Positions 61,701-64,000 of a DNA stretch of 64,000 nt are shown piece by piece (position 1 is the first letter of the stretch; each line of letters starts with the position of its first letter). Source of the DNA: Thysanoteuthis rhombus (taxonomy: Eukaryota > Mollusca > Cephalopoda > Oegopsida > Thysanoteuthidae); contig OY735207.1 in the NCBI GenBank assembly GCA_963457665.1, forward strand, positions 45,597,679 through 45,661,678. The letters are read 5' to 3'. The notes beneath the pieces are model-generated. The model searched no databases, was not told the DNA's origin, and was given only the letters and a program-made list of their open reading frames with translations. The position numbers and the translations under genes were made by a program.

Positions 61701-62917
61701 AGAACTGGATATACAACAACCAGAATTTTAATGATGAAATGGAAGTAAGTAATTAAAATACTATTCTTTTAGGCAACGTCTTCGGAGCTAGAATATTAAC
61801 CTGCTGGCTACAATTACCTCATAATTAGATACAAACGATAAAGCGTTAAGGTTTTTGCTTTTATCAAAAGGGTCACAAAGATCAAACCGGTTTAAACCTG
61901 TTTCTTAACAAGATCCTACAAGGTAGTCATTGTCTTATGAAAATGATGTTTTTGATTAGTTTTGCTTTCTGGCTATGACCCTTCCACTTTAAAAACTGCA
62001 TAAACTATTTGGATACAAAACGTGCATCATATGTTATGATGCTAAGCTGTATAGACTATAAGTGTTTTGTCGGGTTGAAACTTGCTCAACAGACTTAGCC
62101 TAAGTTAACAAGATTTGGAAGGCCTAATATAAGCTTTGATTTTTTTCATTCCAAACGAGCATATTTATAATCTATATATCAATAAAAAGAGTAATGAAGT
62201 ACAGAATTGGTAGGAATGGAAATAAAGAATAGTACATGAAAACATCTACTACAACATTCTGTGAAGCATTTTAGTATGCAACGATGTAGGATCATGATAA
62301 ATAAGAATGATCAGATAATAAGATTTTCTATTCCATCTGATAAAGAAGCAGAAATAAAAGGACGTCTAAAATGAAAATCACCAGAGAGAAGCAGATAATG
62401 ACAGAACTTATCTTAAGTGAAAGTTCAGGTGGTTCCCACAGCTTGACAATTTTGGAGCAGAAAAGAAAGAAGCAGATAAATAATATTTAACTGTAAGTTT
62501 AATGTCCTAGTCCAATACGACCCAAAGTCACAAATGTAGACACACAGAGGGCATCAATCTGATTATAGTAGTAGTAGTGTGTGAGATTAGTTTGCTAATC
62601 ACTAATCCATGGATAATCGTATAAAGGTTACGTGGTACTACCCAAAGGTTTCGGGAACCTAAGGCATGAAATGGCTGTCTAAAAGAAAAAAAGAATCGAT
62701 TGATTAATATGTTCAATTTACCTGAGCTGTTGGATAGCACCTTGTAAGATATGAATAGAACCATTGTCGGTTGTACCTCAGCAATATTCGACAATGGTAC
62801 AAGGAAATAAAACCACAGTTTTCTTGTGTAACTTACCACTTCTCCTTCCGACTTAACTTTGTACCTTGGCAAGATTTTGAATTGTGCATTTTTTGCATTG
62901 AATCCATGGAGTGAAAT
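444..62917 (-). CDS. Divergent IP3 receptor-like Ca2+ release channel, partial gene (20 exons, both ends outside the window)
   Basis: Twenty exons on the minus strand, each bounded by AG/GT with GTRAG-like donors in most cases, join in consistent phase into 708 codons without a stop. In order the product aligns with IP3R1 from about residue 165 to 830: MIR repeats, RIH domain with the alpha half of the IP3-binding core, then helical solenoid. Landmarks are VIRLFH (IP3R1 VVRLFH), [12 protein letters not shown] (MIR), NKDRQKLMR (NRERQKLMR), [33 protein letters not shown] (LPYDLRASFCRLM) and [18 protein letters not shown]3R family members are ER-membrane tetrameric Ca2+ channels gated by IP3; the pore domain would lie left of position 1. 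Similarity to canonical IP3R is only moderate, so this is probably a second, divergent paralogue (IP3R-B-like or an IP3R/RyR-like family member). The start codon, promoter and stop are not in the window. The function as an IP3-gated channel is inferred. Confidence 0.88.
589..2216 (-). other. Intron E19-E20
   Basis: Holds a tRNA-like SINE head near 1250 and a moderately GC-rich repeat-like block to about 1850; the rest is plain AT-rich sequence. Confidence 0.75.
1245..1380 (+). mobile_element. SINE-like repeat, TGGCCGAGATAGTTGC head
   Basis: Head CATGGCCGAGATAGTTGCAT, then GTCAGTGTTCCAGCCC (B-box-like). Relatives start at about 8456, 53690 and 59150. Confidence 0.65.
2217..2333 (-). CDS. IP3R-like exon E19
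   Basis: 39 codons, phase 0 to 0, acceptor TTTTCAG, donor [26 protein letters not shown] lies at the place of the FVEEYLRDVVCQ helix of IP3R1, and NLLIEQ leads into E20 as KLTFEV does in IP3R1. The preceding intron is about 16 kb. Confidence 0.85.
3265..3343. repeat. (TA)n microsatellite
   Basis: Nearly pure AT dinucleotide run. Confidence 0.98.
5975..6060 (-). mobile_element. tRNA-derived SINE head
   Basis: Minus strand: TAATGGTCAAAAAGCTGATC, then GGTAGTGAGTTCGGTTCTT as B box. Confidence 0.5.
6438..6471. repeat. (TC)n then (AC)n microsatellite
   Basis: Short compound dinucleotide run. Confidence 0.95.
6801..7245 (+). repeat. Dispersed repeat family X, copy 1
   Basis: About 440 bases collinear with 42889-43330: ATTAGAAACCGACAAC start, then GGCAGCACCTATGG against GGCCGCACCAATGG, ATCCCCTTTTCCAATT, and GCTGCCAAAAGAC near the end. 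No coding content. Confidence 0.85.
8288..8350. repeat. (GA)n microsatellite
   Basis: Interrupted twice by GGG. Confidence 0.97.
8456..8580 (+). mobile_element. SINE-like repeat, same head family
   Basis: CTTCGTGGCTGAGGTAGTTA head, then ATTGAGTCC; diverged copy of the 1245 element. Confidence 0.55.
8650..8790 (+). repeat. Dispersed repeat family Y, single unit
   Basis: CGAAAATCAAGAAGAAAGTG, then TGCTGTCAGAATTGGGCTCT; lies about 190 bases before a mariner fossil. Confidence 0.65.
8975..9605 (+). pseudogene. Mariner-type transposase fossil
   Basis: Across frameshifts and stops, translation gives the mariner order: a [17 protein letters not shown] block, an [18 protein letters not shown] block, then VVLLHDNAR followed by QTITELG. 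The HDNAR motif carries one of the catalytic Asp residues of the DD34D core. The open frames are broken at least four times, so it is dead. No terminal inverted repeats were identified. Confidence 0.85.
10222..10335. repeat. (ATT)n microsatellite
   Basis: About 30 ATT units, ending in ATC variants; produces poly-Ile and poly-Asn shadow ORFs. Confidence 0.98.
12150..12480 (+). repeat. Hairpin-headed dispersed repeat with internal duplication
   Basis: Begins with the hairpin ACCTCTG ... CAGAGAGGT, followed by TCTGTCAGTC, GTGCACAAGATATCTC and CAATGAATTTCAATGAAATT. A second partial unit at about 12385-12480 repeats CTCAATGAATTTCAATGACA and GTGAAAG. It resembles a very widespread marine-animal repeat (CCTCCGCCAAGGAGG, GTGCACAAGATAACTC), recalled from general knowledge. 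Confidence 0.6.
15021..15110. repeat. (TA)n microsatellite
   Basis: One GTA interruption near the middle. Confidence 0.98.
16326..16420. repeat. (TA)n microsatellite
   Basis: Directly precedes dispersed repeat Z. Confidence 0.98.
16425..16700 (+). repeat. Dispersed repeat family Z, abutting a (TA)n array
   Basis: Shares TGTCTGGTCTTTTC, then TTTACTGTC, CCATCTCCATC and later segments with the reverse complement of 63560-63860. Both copies lie next to a long (TA)n array. Confidence 0.7.
16676..16738. repeat. (TG)n / GTGTGCACAC compound repeat
   Basis: Alternating purine-pyrimidine run with CACACGTGTG palindromes; Z-DNA-prone composition. Confidence 0.85.
18332..18441 (-). CDS. IP3R-like exon E18
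   Basis: 36 codons after two junction bases, phase 1 to 0, acceptor CTCTTCCCAG, donor [14 protein letters not shown] matches LHMHVDRD and [20 protein letters not shown] stands in the variable VTPVKYARLWSEIP region of IP3R1. The junction with E17 makes a cysteine codon. Confidence 0.88.
18640..18845 (+). pseudogene. piggyBac-like transposase scrap
   Basis: [20 protein letters not shown] followed by [13 protein letters not shown] and MIIDSTVKQ resembles the piggyBac block 'DR--KIR-vve-LN-kFk-ly-pg--isIDEs-v'. Much has been lost on both sides, and the catalytic Asp environment is only partly visible. Confidence 0.5.
19150..19245 (+). mobile_element. tRNA-derived SINE head
   Basis: AGTAATGGTTAGCACGTTCG A-box-like, then GGTGTTGAACACG B-box-like segment. 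Confidence 0.5.
19287..19662. mobile_element. Palindromic MITE, copy invaded by a SINE
   Basis: Left arm TTGCATTATATTATAG ... TTAATATATCACTCAATT, right arm AATTGAGTGATATATTA ... ATAATATAACGCAA, as in the copy at 49419. Between the arms lies extra sequence including a tRNA-like SINE (about 19385-19470, minus) and AT-rich flanks that repeat the ATAGAATAAACGAG motif in inverted form. Confidence 0.75.
19385..19470 (-). mobile_element. tRNA-derived SINE head
   Basis: On the minus strand GTTAACTCAATGGTAAGAGC gives a Pol III A box and GGCAGGTTCGATACC a B box at tRNA-like spacing. No CCA stem pairing, so SINE rather than tRNA gene. Confidence 0.75.
19711..19842. repeat. (CA)n then (TA)n compound microsatellite
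   Basis: CA-rich run to 19762 followed by a pure TA run. Confidence 0.97.
21574..21706 (-). CDS. IP3R-like exon E17 (solenoid start, LP-LRA-F motif)
   Basis: 44 codons plus one base, phase 0 to 1, acceptor ATACAAAG, donor GTAAGT. GRNDFAI matches DRQYLAI, and GYLSWEDCF followed by [14 protein letters not shown] matches LPYDLRASFCRLML. A second, pyrimidine-richer CAG acceptor lies inside the exon at 21626-21628 in the same phase (see findings); the upstream acceptor was preferred because the 27 extra codons are conserved in the family. Confidence 0.93.
21951..22016. repeat. (TA)n microsatellite
   Basis: Lies in the 0.9-kb intron between E16 and E17. Confidence 0.98.
22085..22400 (+). repeat. 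Dispersed repeat family Y, two tandem units
   Basis: GGATTGAAAATTAGGAAAAT, then TTACTGACAGAATAGGGCTA, then a second unit with GAAAGTGATTGCCAGTGGCC. Relatives at 8650-8790 and 30840-31230. Confidence 0.7.
22581..22658 (-). CDS. IP3R-like exon E16 (helix before the second solenoid)
   Basis: 26 codons, phase 0 to 0, acceptor TTTTTTTTAG, donor [25 protein letters not shown] matches RDILSYYRYQLNLFARMC of IP3R1. Confidence 0.92.
23185..23530 (+). pseudogene. Mariner-type transposase fossil, C-terminal part
   Basis: Contains a degraded HDNARPHA (QYNARPHAS), then [16 protein letters not shown], the mariner YSPDLAPSDYHLF motif with the last catalytic Asp, then [19 protein letters not shown] and LAQRWHK. 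The 3' tail (ATGAATAAAACATTTTGTTG) resembles that of the copy at 8975-9605, so the two are probably the same family. Confidence 0.85.
23761..23941. repeat. (TA)n microsatellite, longest in the window
   Basis: About 180 bases with ACATTTAT and ACAT/GTAT interruptions at intervals. Confidence 0.98.
24474..24543. repeat. (TA)n microsatellite
   Basis: Ends about 160 bases downstream (in transcription) of exon E15's donor. Confidence 0.98.
24704..24814 (-). CDS. IP3R-like exon E15 (small beta insert after RIH)
   Basis: 37 codons, phase 0 to 0, acceptor ATTTCAG, donor [18 protein letters not shown] matches DILIETKLVLSR and [16 protein letters not shown] takes the place of EEVWLFWRDSNKEIRS. It follows the 15.7-kb intron but needs no missing exon for a continuous alignment. 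Confidence 0.85.
25365..25500 (+). mobile_element. SINE with CAGACTAAGCTAAGC tail
   Basis: AGCGATCAACGGTCTAGTC, then a GTGGGTTCAATCCCTATTG B box, then the tail CTGTGTCAGACTAAGCT shared with 36690-36990 and 37385-37490. Confidence 0.65.
26396..26640 (+). mobile_element. LINE reverse-transcriptase fragment
   Basis: [20 protein letters not shown] corresponds to the RT motif SGVPQGSVLGPLLFIIYINDL of jockey/CR1-like non-LTR elements. The preceding bases ([20 protein letters not shown]-like) fit the upstream helix; the downstream ADD box is lost. Confidence 0.6.
28570..28690 (+). mobile_element. tRNA-derived SINE
   Basis: TCGTAGCTCAAGCGGTAGAG is a clean A-box region; GTTAGTTTCAGTCTCA is a decayed B box; a T-rich body follows. 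Confidence 0.65.
29715..29790 (+). mobile_element. tRNA-derived SINE head
   Basis: CCAATGGTTAAAGTGGTGAT followed by a GGTTTCGATTTCAAG B-box-like segment. Confidence 0.55.
30840..31230 (+). repeat. Dispersed repeat family Y, tandem units
   Basis: GGAAATTATGAAGAAAGTGG, then CAGGAATTGAAGCAATCG and TTACTGATAGAATAGGGCTG; at least two units. Confidence 0.65.
33390..33820. repeat. 430-base polypurine tract with nested microsatellites
   Basis: The plus strand is almost only A and G: GGAA, GAAA and GA runs, a short TA run (33690-33713), a GATA run (about 33744-33763) and a (GA)n block. Confidence 0.95.
33945..34103 (+). pseudogene. BED/hAT-type zinc-finger-like fossil
   Basis: [20 protein letters not shown], then a C-x4-C pair and a final H-x6-H (HDRLATKH) resembles the BED finger at the start of hAT transposases (W/YF ... 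C--C ... H---H). Spacings are off the consensus, so this is tentative. Confidence 0.3.
36690..36995 (+). mobile_element. SINE cluster, CAAACTAAGATAA tail family
   Basis: TCTGCAGTGTAGTGGTTATC A-box-like start and GTGCCAAAACAATAAGCTTA tail; a second unit ends GCCAAACTAAGATAAACTTA at about 36965-36985. Confidence 0.6.
37152..37340. mobile_element. Palindromic MITE, diverged copy
   Basis: AAATTGCTTTATATTTTATA ... TTAATGTATCGC on the left and GTGATACATGAACC ... GATCATCTCAAAT ... ATAATATAACGCG on the right fit the family, with a deletion in the left arm. Confidence 0.7.
37385..37490 (+). mobile_element. SINE, CAAACTAAGATAA tail family
   Basis: CATTCACTGGTGTAGTGATT and the tail GTGTCAAACTAAGATAACTA match the units at 25365 and 36690. 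Confidence 0.55.
37800..38480 (+). pseudogene. Mariner-type transposase fossil with N-terminal HTH
   Basis: [29 protein letters not shown] and GRPKAVYN match the paired helix-turn-helix domain of mariner transposases; [17 protein letters not shown] and later [20 protein letters not shown] follow in order. The central catalytic part is deleted and several stops are present. Confidence 0.85.
40477..40581 (-). CDS. IP3R-like exon E14 (RIH domain end)
   Basis: 35 codons, phase 0 to 0, acceptor TTCAACAG, donor [26 protein letters not shown] matches [20 protein letters not shown]; the 'LLQ-LCVC-VA--NQ' form is also close to the RyR version of this domain. Confidence 0.94.
41131..41182. repeat. (CA)n-rich microsatellite
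   Basis: Interrupted CACACA / CATACA run, just downstream of exon E13 in transcription. Confidence 0.9.
41237..41359 (-). CDS. IP3R-like exon E13 (RIH domain)
   Basis: 41 codons, phase 0 to 0, acceptor ATTTCAG, donor [24 protein letters not shown] matches TITALLHNNRKLLEKHI and [11 protein letters not shown] matches DTFVSLVRKNREP of IP3R1. Confidence 0.95.
42107..42292 (-). CDS. IP3R-like exon E12 (RIH domain core)
   Basis: 62 codons, phase 0 to 0, acceptor TTTTTCAG, donor [21 protein letters not shown] matches ILKQIFKILQAPFTD and [20 protein letters not shown] matches [20 protein letters not shown]. Equivalents of the IP3-binding R568 and K569 are kept; Y567 is a serine. Confidence 0.95.
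42889..43330 (+). repeat. Dispersed repeat family X, copy 2
   Basis: Collinear with 6801-7245 in the same orientation; both begin with ATTAGAAACCGACAAC and share ACCCCCTTTTCCAATT and TATGCTGCCAAAAGAC. Confidence 0.85.
44047..44127 (-). CDS. IP3R-like exon E11 (basic IP3-pocket helix of the alpha-domain)
   Basis: 27 codons, phase 0 to 0, acceptor TTTTCAG, donor [21 protein letters not shown] matches SKPNRERQKLMREQN of IP3R1. Equivalents of R506, K508 and R511, which bind IP3 phosphates in IP3R1, are kept; R504 is a lysine. This is the clearest signature for IP3R ancestry in the gene. Confidence 0.95.
44470..44990 (-). mobile_element. LINE 3' end (reverse transcriptase C-terminal region), decayed
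   Basis: Reading minus: [17 protein letters not shown], then [20 protein letters not shown], then [17 protein letters not shown] and a [12 protein letters not shown] tail. This is the 'VL-YG-E-W', 'Q-ame-mlgi-lrDr', 'kwqW-GHvaRm' order found after the RT domain of many non-LTR retrotransposons. It has at least one stop and lacks the catalytic RT core. Confidence 0.88.
45520..45625 (+). mobile_element. tRNA-derived SINE head
   Basis: GACTCGTCTGTTACGGCATT followed by a clear B box CCGTTCGAATTCTAAGG. Confidence 0.45.
46425..46475 (-). CDS. IP3R-like exon E10 (51-base exon)
   Basis: 17 codons, phase 0 to 0, acceptor CTCTTGCAG, donor GTAAGT. The product [17 protein letters not shown] stands where IP3R has KGTITQNERRSVTKLLE, between two well-matched exons. 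The size, phase and splice sites are good; sequence identity is too low to stand alone. Confidence 0.8.
46667..46757. repeat. (TA)n then (TG)n compound microsatellite
   Basis: Pure TA run ending in GTGTGTGTGTGTG. Confidence 0.98.
47423..47548 (-). CDS. IP3R-like exon E9 (beta-to-alpha domain hinge)
   Basis: 42 codons, phase 0 to 0, acceptor TTTGATAG, donor [26 protein letters not shown] matches [20 protein letters not shown] of IP3R1, then MLFNLIKV begins the first helix of the RIH region. Confidence 0.9.
48165..48340 (-). pseudogene. Mariner-type transposase scrap, C-terminal
   Basis: [20 protein letters not shown] followed by AERYREVI resembles the C-terminal mariner block '-W---ES----F---GI--L--RW--VI'. 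No catalytic motif remains. Confidence 0.5.
49419..49582. mobile_element. Palindromic MITE, best copy
   Basis: The two halves are long imperfect inverted repeats: left TTGCGTTATATTATAT ... CATTTGAGATGATCT ... TTAATGTATCA; right TGATACATTAA ... ATCATCTCAAATAAG ... TAATGCAA. The element is non-coding. Two relatives are at 19287-19662 and 37152-37340. Confidence 0.8.
50228..50313 (-). CDS. IP3R-like exon E8 (acidic/serine-rich linker)
   Basis: Phase 1 to 0, acceptor TTTCCAG, donor GTAAAC. The product is low in hydrophobic residues ([16 protein letters not shown] ...), standing where IP3R has the variable DKEEEKPVML loop. Its place is fixed by phase on both sides and by the flanking homologies rather than by its own sequence. 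Confidence 0.78.
52755..52833 (-). CDS. IP3R-like exon E7 (last MIR repeat)
   Basis: Phase 0 to 1, acceptor TTTCATAG, donor [23 protein letters not shown] matches YVRLRHLCTNTWVHSTN of IP3R1, the final beta-trefoil strands. Confidence 0.9.
52834..55840 (-). other. Intron E6-E7
   Basis: Contains a SINE head near 53690. A 133-codon plus-strand ORF at 54600-55001 resembles nothing I know and has no visible splice or start context; probably chance or repeat-derived. Confidence 0.6.
53685..53860 (+). mobile_element. SINE-like repeat, same head family
   Basis: GCCTCGTAGTTGAGATAGTT head, then GATGTTCAAGTCCTG as B-box-like segment. Confidence 0.55.
55841..55986 (-). CDS. IP3R-like exon E6 (MIR repeat)
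   Basis: Phase 1 to 0, acceptor TTTTAAAG, donor [25 protein letters not shown] is a textbook MIR repeat, related to [20 protein letters not shown] of IP3R and even more to the RLRHVTT form common in RyR and other MIR proteins. The tail [13 protein letters not shown] closes the repeat. Confidence 0.93.
57294..57401 (-). CDS. IP3R-like exon E5 (beta-domain phosphate loop, MIR)
   Basis: Phase 1 to 1. The acceptor is CCCCCAAG behind a long T/C tract (57402-57418); the nearer CAG ten bases inside puts a stop in frame and was rejected. [12 protein letters not shown] lies where IP3R1 has FLRTTGRQSA, and TYWEIEAE matches LWEVEVV. The arginine of R265 can be aligned but the following Thr-Thr-Gly is replaced by Val-Arg-Ile and the loop is about five residues longer. 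Confidence 0.88.
58764..58851 (-). CDS. IP3R-like exon E4 (start of the ligand-binding beta-domain)
   Basis: Phase 0 to 1, acceptor TTTTTTCAG, donor [26 protein letters not shown] matches [20 protein letters not shown] of IP3R1. The arginine corresponding to R241 is kept (VIRLFH); the lysine corresponding to K249 is an alanine here. IP3R1 numbering is from memory. Confidence 0.92.
59148..59300 (+). mobile_element. SINE-like repeat, same head family
   Basis: CTCTTGGCCGAGGCAATTGC head, then TTTGAGTCCAG; followed by AATGCTAATTTTCAAAG, which also follows the 1245 copy (AATGTTGATTTTCAAGG). Confidence 0.6.
59701..59788 (-). CDS. IP3R-like exon E3 (MIR linker strand)
   Basis: Phase 2 to 0, acceptor AACAG, donor [24 protein letters not shown] matches NEVNSVNCNTSWKIVLFM of IP3R1, and the loop NPDQTKFVR takes the place of SDNKDDILK. 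The junction codon with E2 restores a glycine. Confidence 0.85.
59905..60005. repeat. ACATATAC-type low-complexity tract
   Basis: Mixed CA/TA run (ACATATACACATACATATAC and similar), about 190 bases from exon E2. Confidence 0.9.
60195..60292 (-). CDS. IP3R-like exon E2 (second MIR repeat)
   Basis: Phase 0 to 2, acceptor CTTTCCAG, donor [26 protein letters not shown] matches the IP3R MIR segment [20 protein letters not shown]; the pattern 'aliphatic-aromatic-HAS' ends the repeat strand (HASNKFQID here, HASSHQLVD in IP3R). Confidence 0.9.
60400..60625 (+). mobile_element. LINE 3' end, second copy, opposite orientation
   Basis: [20 protein letters not shown], then [12 protein letters not shown], matches the [13 protein letters not shown] ... 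[10 protein letters not shown] segment of the copy at 44470-44990; the following bases keep the DEF--- and GKVYVRR-like tail with stops. Only the last third of the other copy is present. Confidence 0.75.
61140..61193 (-). CDS. Possible 18-codon cassette exon between E1 and E2
   Basis: A 54-base open segment between a TTTGCAG acceptor and a GTAAGA donor, phase 0 to 0, so it can be included or skipped without a frame change. It would add a basic peptide with [11 protein letters not shown]. When E1 is joined directly to E2 the alignment to IP3R is continuous, so this would be an insertion in the beta-trefoil. It may be an alternative exon or a chance ORF with good splice sites; I did not count it in the 708 codons. 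Confidence 0.35.
62837..62917 (-). CDS. IP3R-like exon E1 (end of first MIR repeat)
   Basis: 27 codons, phase 0 to 0. The acceptor is a CAG after a T-rich tract and the donor is GTAAGT. The segment [15 protein letters not shown] matches the IP3R segment FYIQPFYKLRSIGDSV just before the second MIR repeat, where strands of the beta-trefoil pack. The preceding exon was not found between here and 64000, so the 5' part of the gene lies to the right of the window. Confidence 0.8.
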
Positions 62918-63244
62918 CTGAAAAGCGAAAGCAGAAGATTTGAAAGGACAAACTAAATAAATCAGAAAAATAAATAAACATTGAAGATTATAAACTTCTA
63001 ACAACAAAATTGAGTAAAACTTTTGTCTTTCAATTTTCATCTCGAATGAAGTAAAACTGACTTCCCCGAATCAAAATATCTACCGTATACATTCATCATA
63101 ATATGGGTACATCATCAAACAGTCAATGATTTTTAAATAACAACAAGCATCCTTCATTAAAACATACAGTGAGGTATTTGCAAAAAAAAAAAAAAAAATG
63201 CTGTTTGTATATCGATATTTTTCTTGGTTGGTGTAGTCTCACAC

Positions 63245-63342
63245 AAATTCATCGTTTGGAATCCAGTCAGAATCGAATTTATTACACCAGGAATGGTCTG
63301 CAAGTCAGGCGTGCTAACCAATGTGTCACGATGAAACCCCAT
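63245..63342 (-). mobile_element. tRNA-derived SINE
   Basis: Minus strand reads TTGGTTAGCACGCCTGACTT (A box and anticodon-arm-like) then AAATTCGATTCTGACTGG (B box-like). Confidence 0.65.
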
Positions 63343-63559
63343 GTTATTTTTTCATAGTCTTCACACTGGCCAAGATAAAGTCGAATTTGCTTTTGGCGCG
63401 AGGAGCCAGCATTTGTGCTGGGCAATGCATAACGATTTGTTGGAAAACATTTGGTATAATACAGAAATTTTATAAAGGAAATTACCAATATGCTTAAAAG
63501 AAGAATGCATAATACCAGCTAGGGTGTCCGGGTGAGAAACCTGAAAACTTACAAAACCA

Positions 63560-63860
63560 CACGGAAGCAGATTCAGAATACCACAGAGGACAATGAAAAG
63601 AGCGATGTTAGGAATAACTGTTAGCGACAGAAAAATATGAACGTTGATCCGAAAGCGGACCAAAGTGAAGGATAACATATAAGTAATTAAGCAACACAAA
63701 TAGAGATGGACAGGGCAAATAGCAAGAAAAAGGACAACAGATAGAGTAAAAGGCAAGTCGATTAGTACCCGTGTGACAGTAAACATAGTGGGAAAAGACC
63801 AGACAAACGATAGACAAATTAAATAGATAAGCTTGTTAGTAAGATATGGTAGCACAACCA
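63560..63860 (-). repeat. Dispersed repeat family Z, inverted copy
   Basis: Reads TGTCTGGTCTTTTCCCACTA on the minus strand, collinear with 16425-16700; a (TA)n array begins about 60 bases upstream on that strand. Confidence 0.7.
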
Positions 63861-63916
63861 CGCTGATCCTGGAAGGGTATGGGAAAGTTCTTTGTGCTGC
63901 AGTAGACTTATGACTA

Positions 63917-63917
<1 letters not shown>

Positions 63918-63988
<71 letters not shown>
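63918..63988. repeat. (TA)n microsatellite
   Basis: Nearly reaches the window edge, next to the inverted copy of repeat Z. Confidence 0.98.
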
Positions 63989-63989
<1 letters not shown>

Positions 63990-64000
63990 AATGTGATCGT

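Larger units (their letters stand above)
62918..64000 (-). other. Intron upstream of E1, partial
   Basis: Contains a tRNA-like SINE on the minus strand (63245-63342), a copy of a dispersed repeat (63560-63860) and a terminal (TA)n array. No further IP3R-like exon was found. Confidence 0.65.

Noticed and set aside
62528-63040. 170-codon minus-strand ORF
   Set aside because: It reads through E1 in frame but extends into both introns; only 62837-62917 is bounded by splice sites and conserved.
63361-63861. 166-codon hydrophobic minus-strand ORF
   Set aside because: Lies in the inverted copy of repeat Z; the plus-strand copy at 16425 gives a different broken ORF.

Overview
The window looks like one piece of a large animal gene in a repeat-laden, AT-rich genome. 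Introns run up to about 16 kb. There are ten long (TA)n arrays, many tRNA-like SINE bodies, decayed mariner and piggyBac transposases and LINE reverse-transcriptase scraps. This texture fits a mollusc, most likely a cephalopod, but that is an inference from texture and not a proof. No prokaryotic features, intact transposons, rRNA genes or convincing true tRNA genes were seen.

The main content is a single protein-coding gene on the minus strand that crosses the whole window, with both its 5' and 3' ends outside. I rebuilt 20 consecutive coding exons by hand from splice signals and reading-frame phase (62917 down to about 444). They give 708 codons in one open frame: all 19 junctions agree in phase and no stop occurs. 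The product matches the N-terminal third of an inositol 1,4,5-trisphosphate receptor (IP3R/ITPR), roughly residues 165 to 830 of mammalian IP3R1. It covers the end of the first MIR repeat, the remaining MIR repeats, the first RIH domain with the alpha-domain half of the ligand-binding core, and the start of the second helical solenoid. It is far from canonical IP3R in sequence, while mollusc canonical IP3R should be close to vertebrate IP3R, so I read it as a divergent IP3R paralogue. The basic residues of the alpha-domain of the IP3 pocket are largely kept; the beta-domain loop that normally holds the phosphates is replaced.

Layout from right to left (direction of transcription): 62.9-55.8 kb beta-trefoil/MIR exons; 52.8-46.4 kb last MIR and linker; 44.1-40.5 kb RIH domain with the basic IP3-pocket residues; a 15.7-kb intron; 24.8-18.3 kb RIH end and solenoid start; a 16-kb intron; 2.3-0.4 kb further solenoid. 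The introns hold all the mobile DNA: four mariner-type fossils, two inverted copies of a LINE 3' end, a second LINE RT fragment, a piggyBac-like scrap, a palindromic MITE family (three copies, one invaded by a tRNA-SINE), and several diverged unnamed repeat families present two or three times each.
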